A DNA stretch of 40,389 nucleotides from Campylobacteraceae bacterium. Its GTDB lineage: Bacteria > Campylobacterota > Campylobacteria > Campylobacterales > Sulfurovaceae. The DNA is taken from NCBI GenBank assembly GCA_027035765.1, contig JALVUD010000013.1, positions 1-40,389 on the forward strand, written 5' to 3'. The notes beneath the pieces were generated by a model. That model saw only the letters and a list, made by a program, of their open reading frames with translations. It was not told the DNA's origin and did no database searches. Positions within the stretch are counted from its first letter, which is position 1. Every line of letters begins with the position of its first letter. The position numbers were made by a program, and so were the translations under genes. Shown here piece by piece: positions 40,274 through 40,389 of the stretch.

Positions 40274-40389
40274 CTAGCAGCCCTTTCTTTTGAGATACTT
40301 CGATAGCCTCTGATTGAGGATATTATACATGGTTTCGTTGGACTTCCTCCAGCGGAACTCGCACTCCTTGAGATGAACTTCAAAGTTTT
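40274..40389 (-). CDS. Transposase C-terminal end, probably IS1595 (ISXO2-like), cut by window edge
   Basis: Read on the minus strand from the right edge, the frame gives NFEVHLKECEFRWRKSNETM, then YNILNQRLSKYLKRKGC, then TAG at 40276-40274. HLKECEFRW followed by a short helix is typical of the end of ISXO2-like transposases. The rest lies outside the window, so I cannot tell whether the element is intact. The stop is 52 bases before the nrdJ start, so insertion has replaced or shortened the native nrdJ leader. Confidence 0.6.
   Translation of the reverse strand, partial: NFEVHLKECEFRWRKSNETMYNILNQRLSKYLKRKGC

Overview
The window looks like a chromosomal segment of a GC-rich (about 60% by eye), probably sulfur-oxidising member of the Campylobacterota (Nitratifractor/Sulfurovum-like). 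The evidence is the nth / PEB4-type chaperone / class II fba neighbourhood, the DUF2018 (HP0242-type) gene, a Helicobacter-type malate:quinone oxidoreductase, a futalosine-pathway mqnF, the aroQ-M24 peptidase-folK-flhF operon and split YeeE/YedE sulfur carriers. No rRNA, tRNA or CRISPR array was seen.

Layout. 1-3014 (minus): a small membrane ORF, xpaC-like, telA-like and an SPFH gene that runs off the left edge. 3203-5435: upp and a divergent uracil permease, separated by a large foldback sequence. 5511-8152: aspS and adk, separated by a structured palindromic element and inverted heptanucleotide repeats. 8303-15522: a stand-alone class II aldolase and a small LsrG-like ABM-domain protein, then an AT-rich insert with two nuclease genes flanked by integron-like recombination sites, then a cupin and an LsrK-type autoinducer-2 kinase, then mqo. 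15705-22077 (minus): DUF2018, polyprenyl synthase, hemA, proS, fxsA, a Dsb-like thioredoxin and hemC. 22352-27569 (minus): a DUF2059 protein and the operon aroQ, M24 peptidase, folK-flhF (one uninterrupted frame), a protein with possible SpoA repeats, and mnmA. 27698-30595 (plus): mqnF, then two YeeE-type half-carriers with a membrane-anchored two-cysteine protein. 30870-38246: hisD, a PLP-dependent desulfhydrase/ACC-deaminase homologue carrying heptamer repeats inside its frame, nrdB, fba, two PEB4-like chaperones, nth and a small membrane protein. 38257-40389 (minus): a B12-dependent class II ribonucleotide reductase and the tail of a transposase at the right edge.

Most genes are housekeeping: uracil salvage, tRNA charging, haem, quinone, histidine, nucleotide and envelope folding functions. 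The notable parts are accessory. (a) Two copies of a foldback element (7286-7432 and 32206-32326) keep the same internal sequence while their 13-bp stems differ at four positions, every difference compensated on the other arm. This is the mark of a selected structure. (b) An AI-2 kinase sits near an LsrG-like protein and an aldolase, with no Lsr transporter in view, suggesting a different phospho-AI-2 route. (c) The AT-rich insert that divides this locus has the architecture of integron gene cassettes carrying nucleases. (d) Seven-base-period repeats occur at five places, two of them within one gene.
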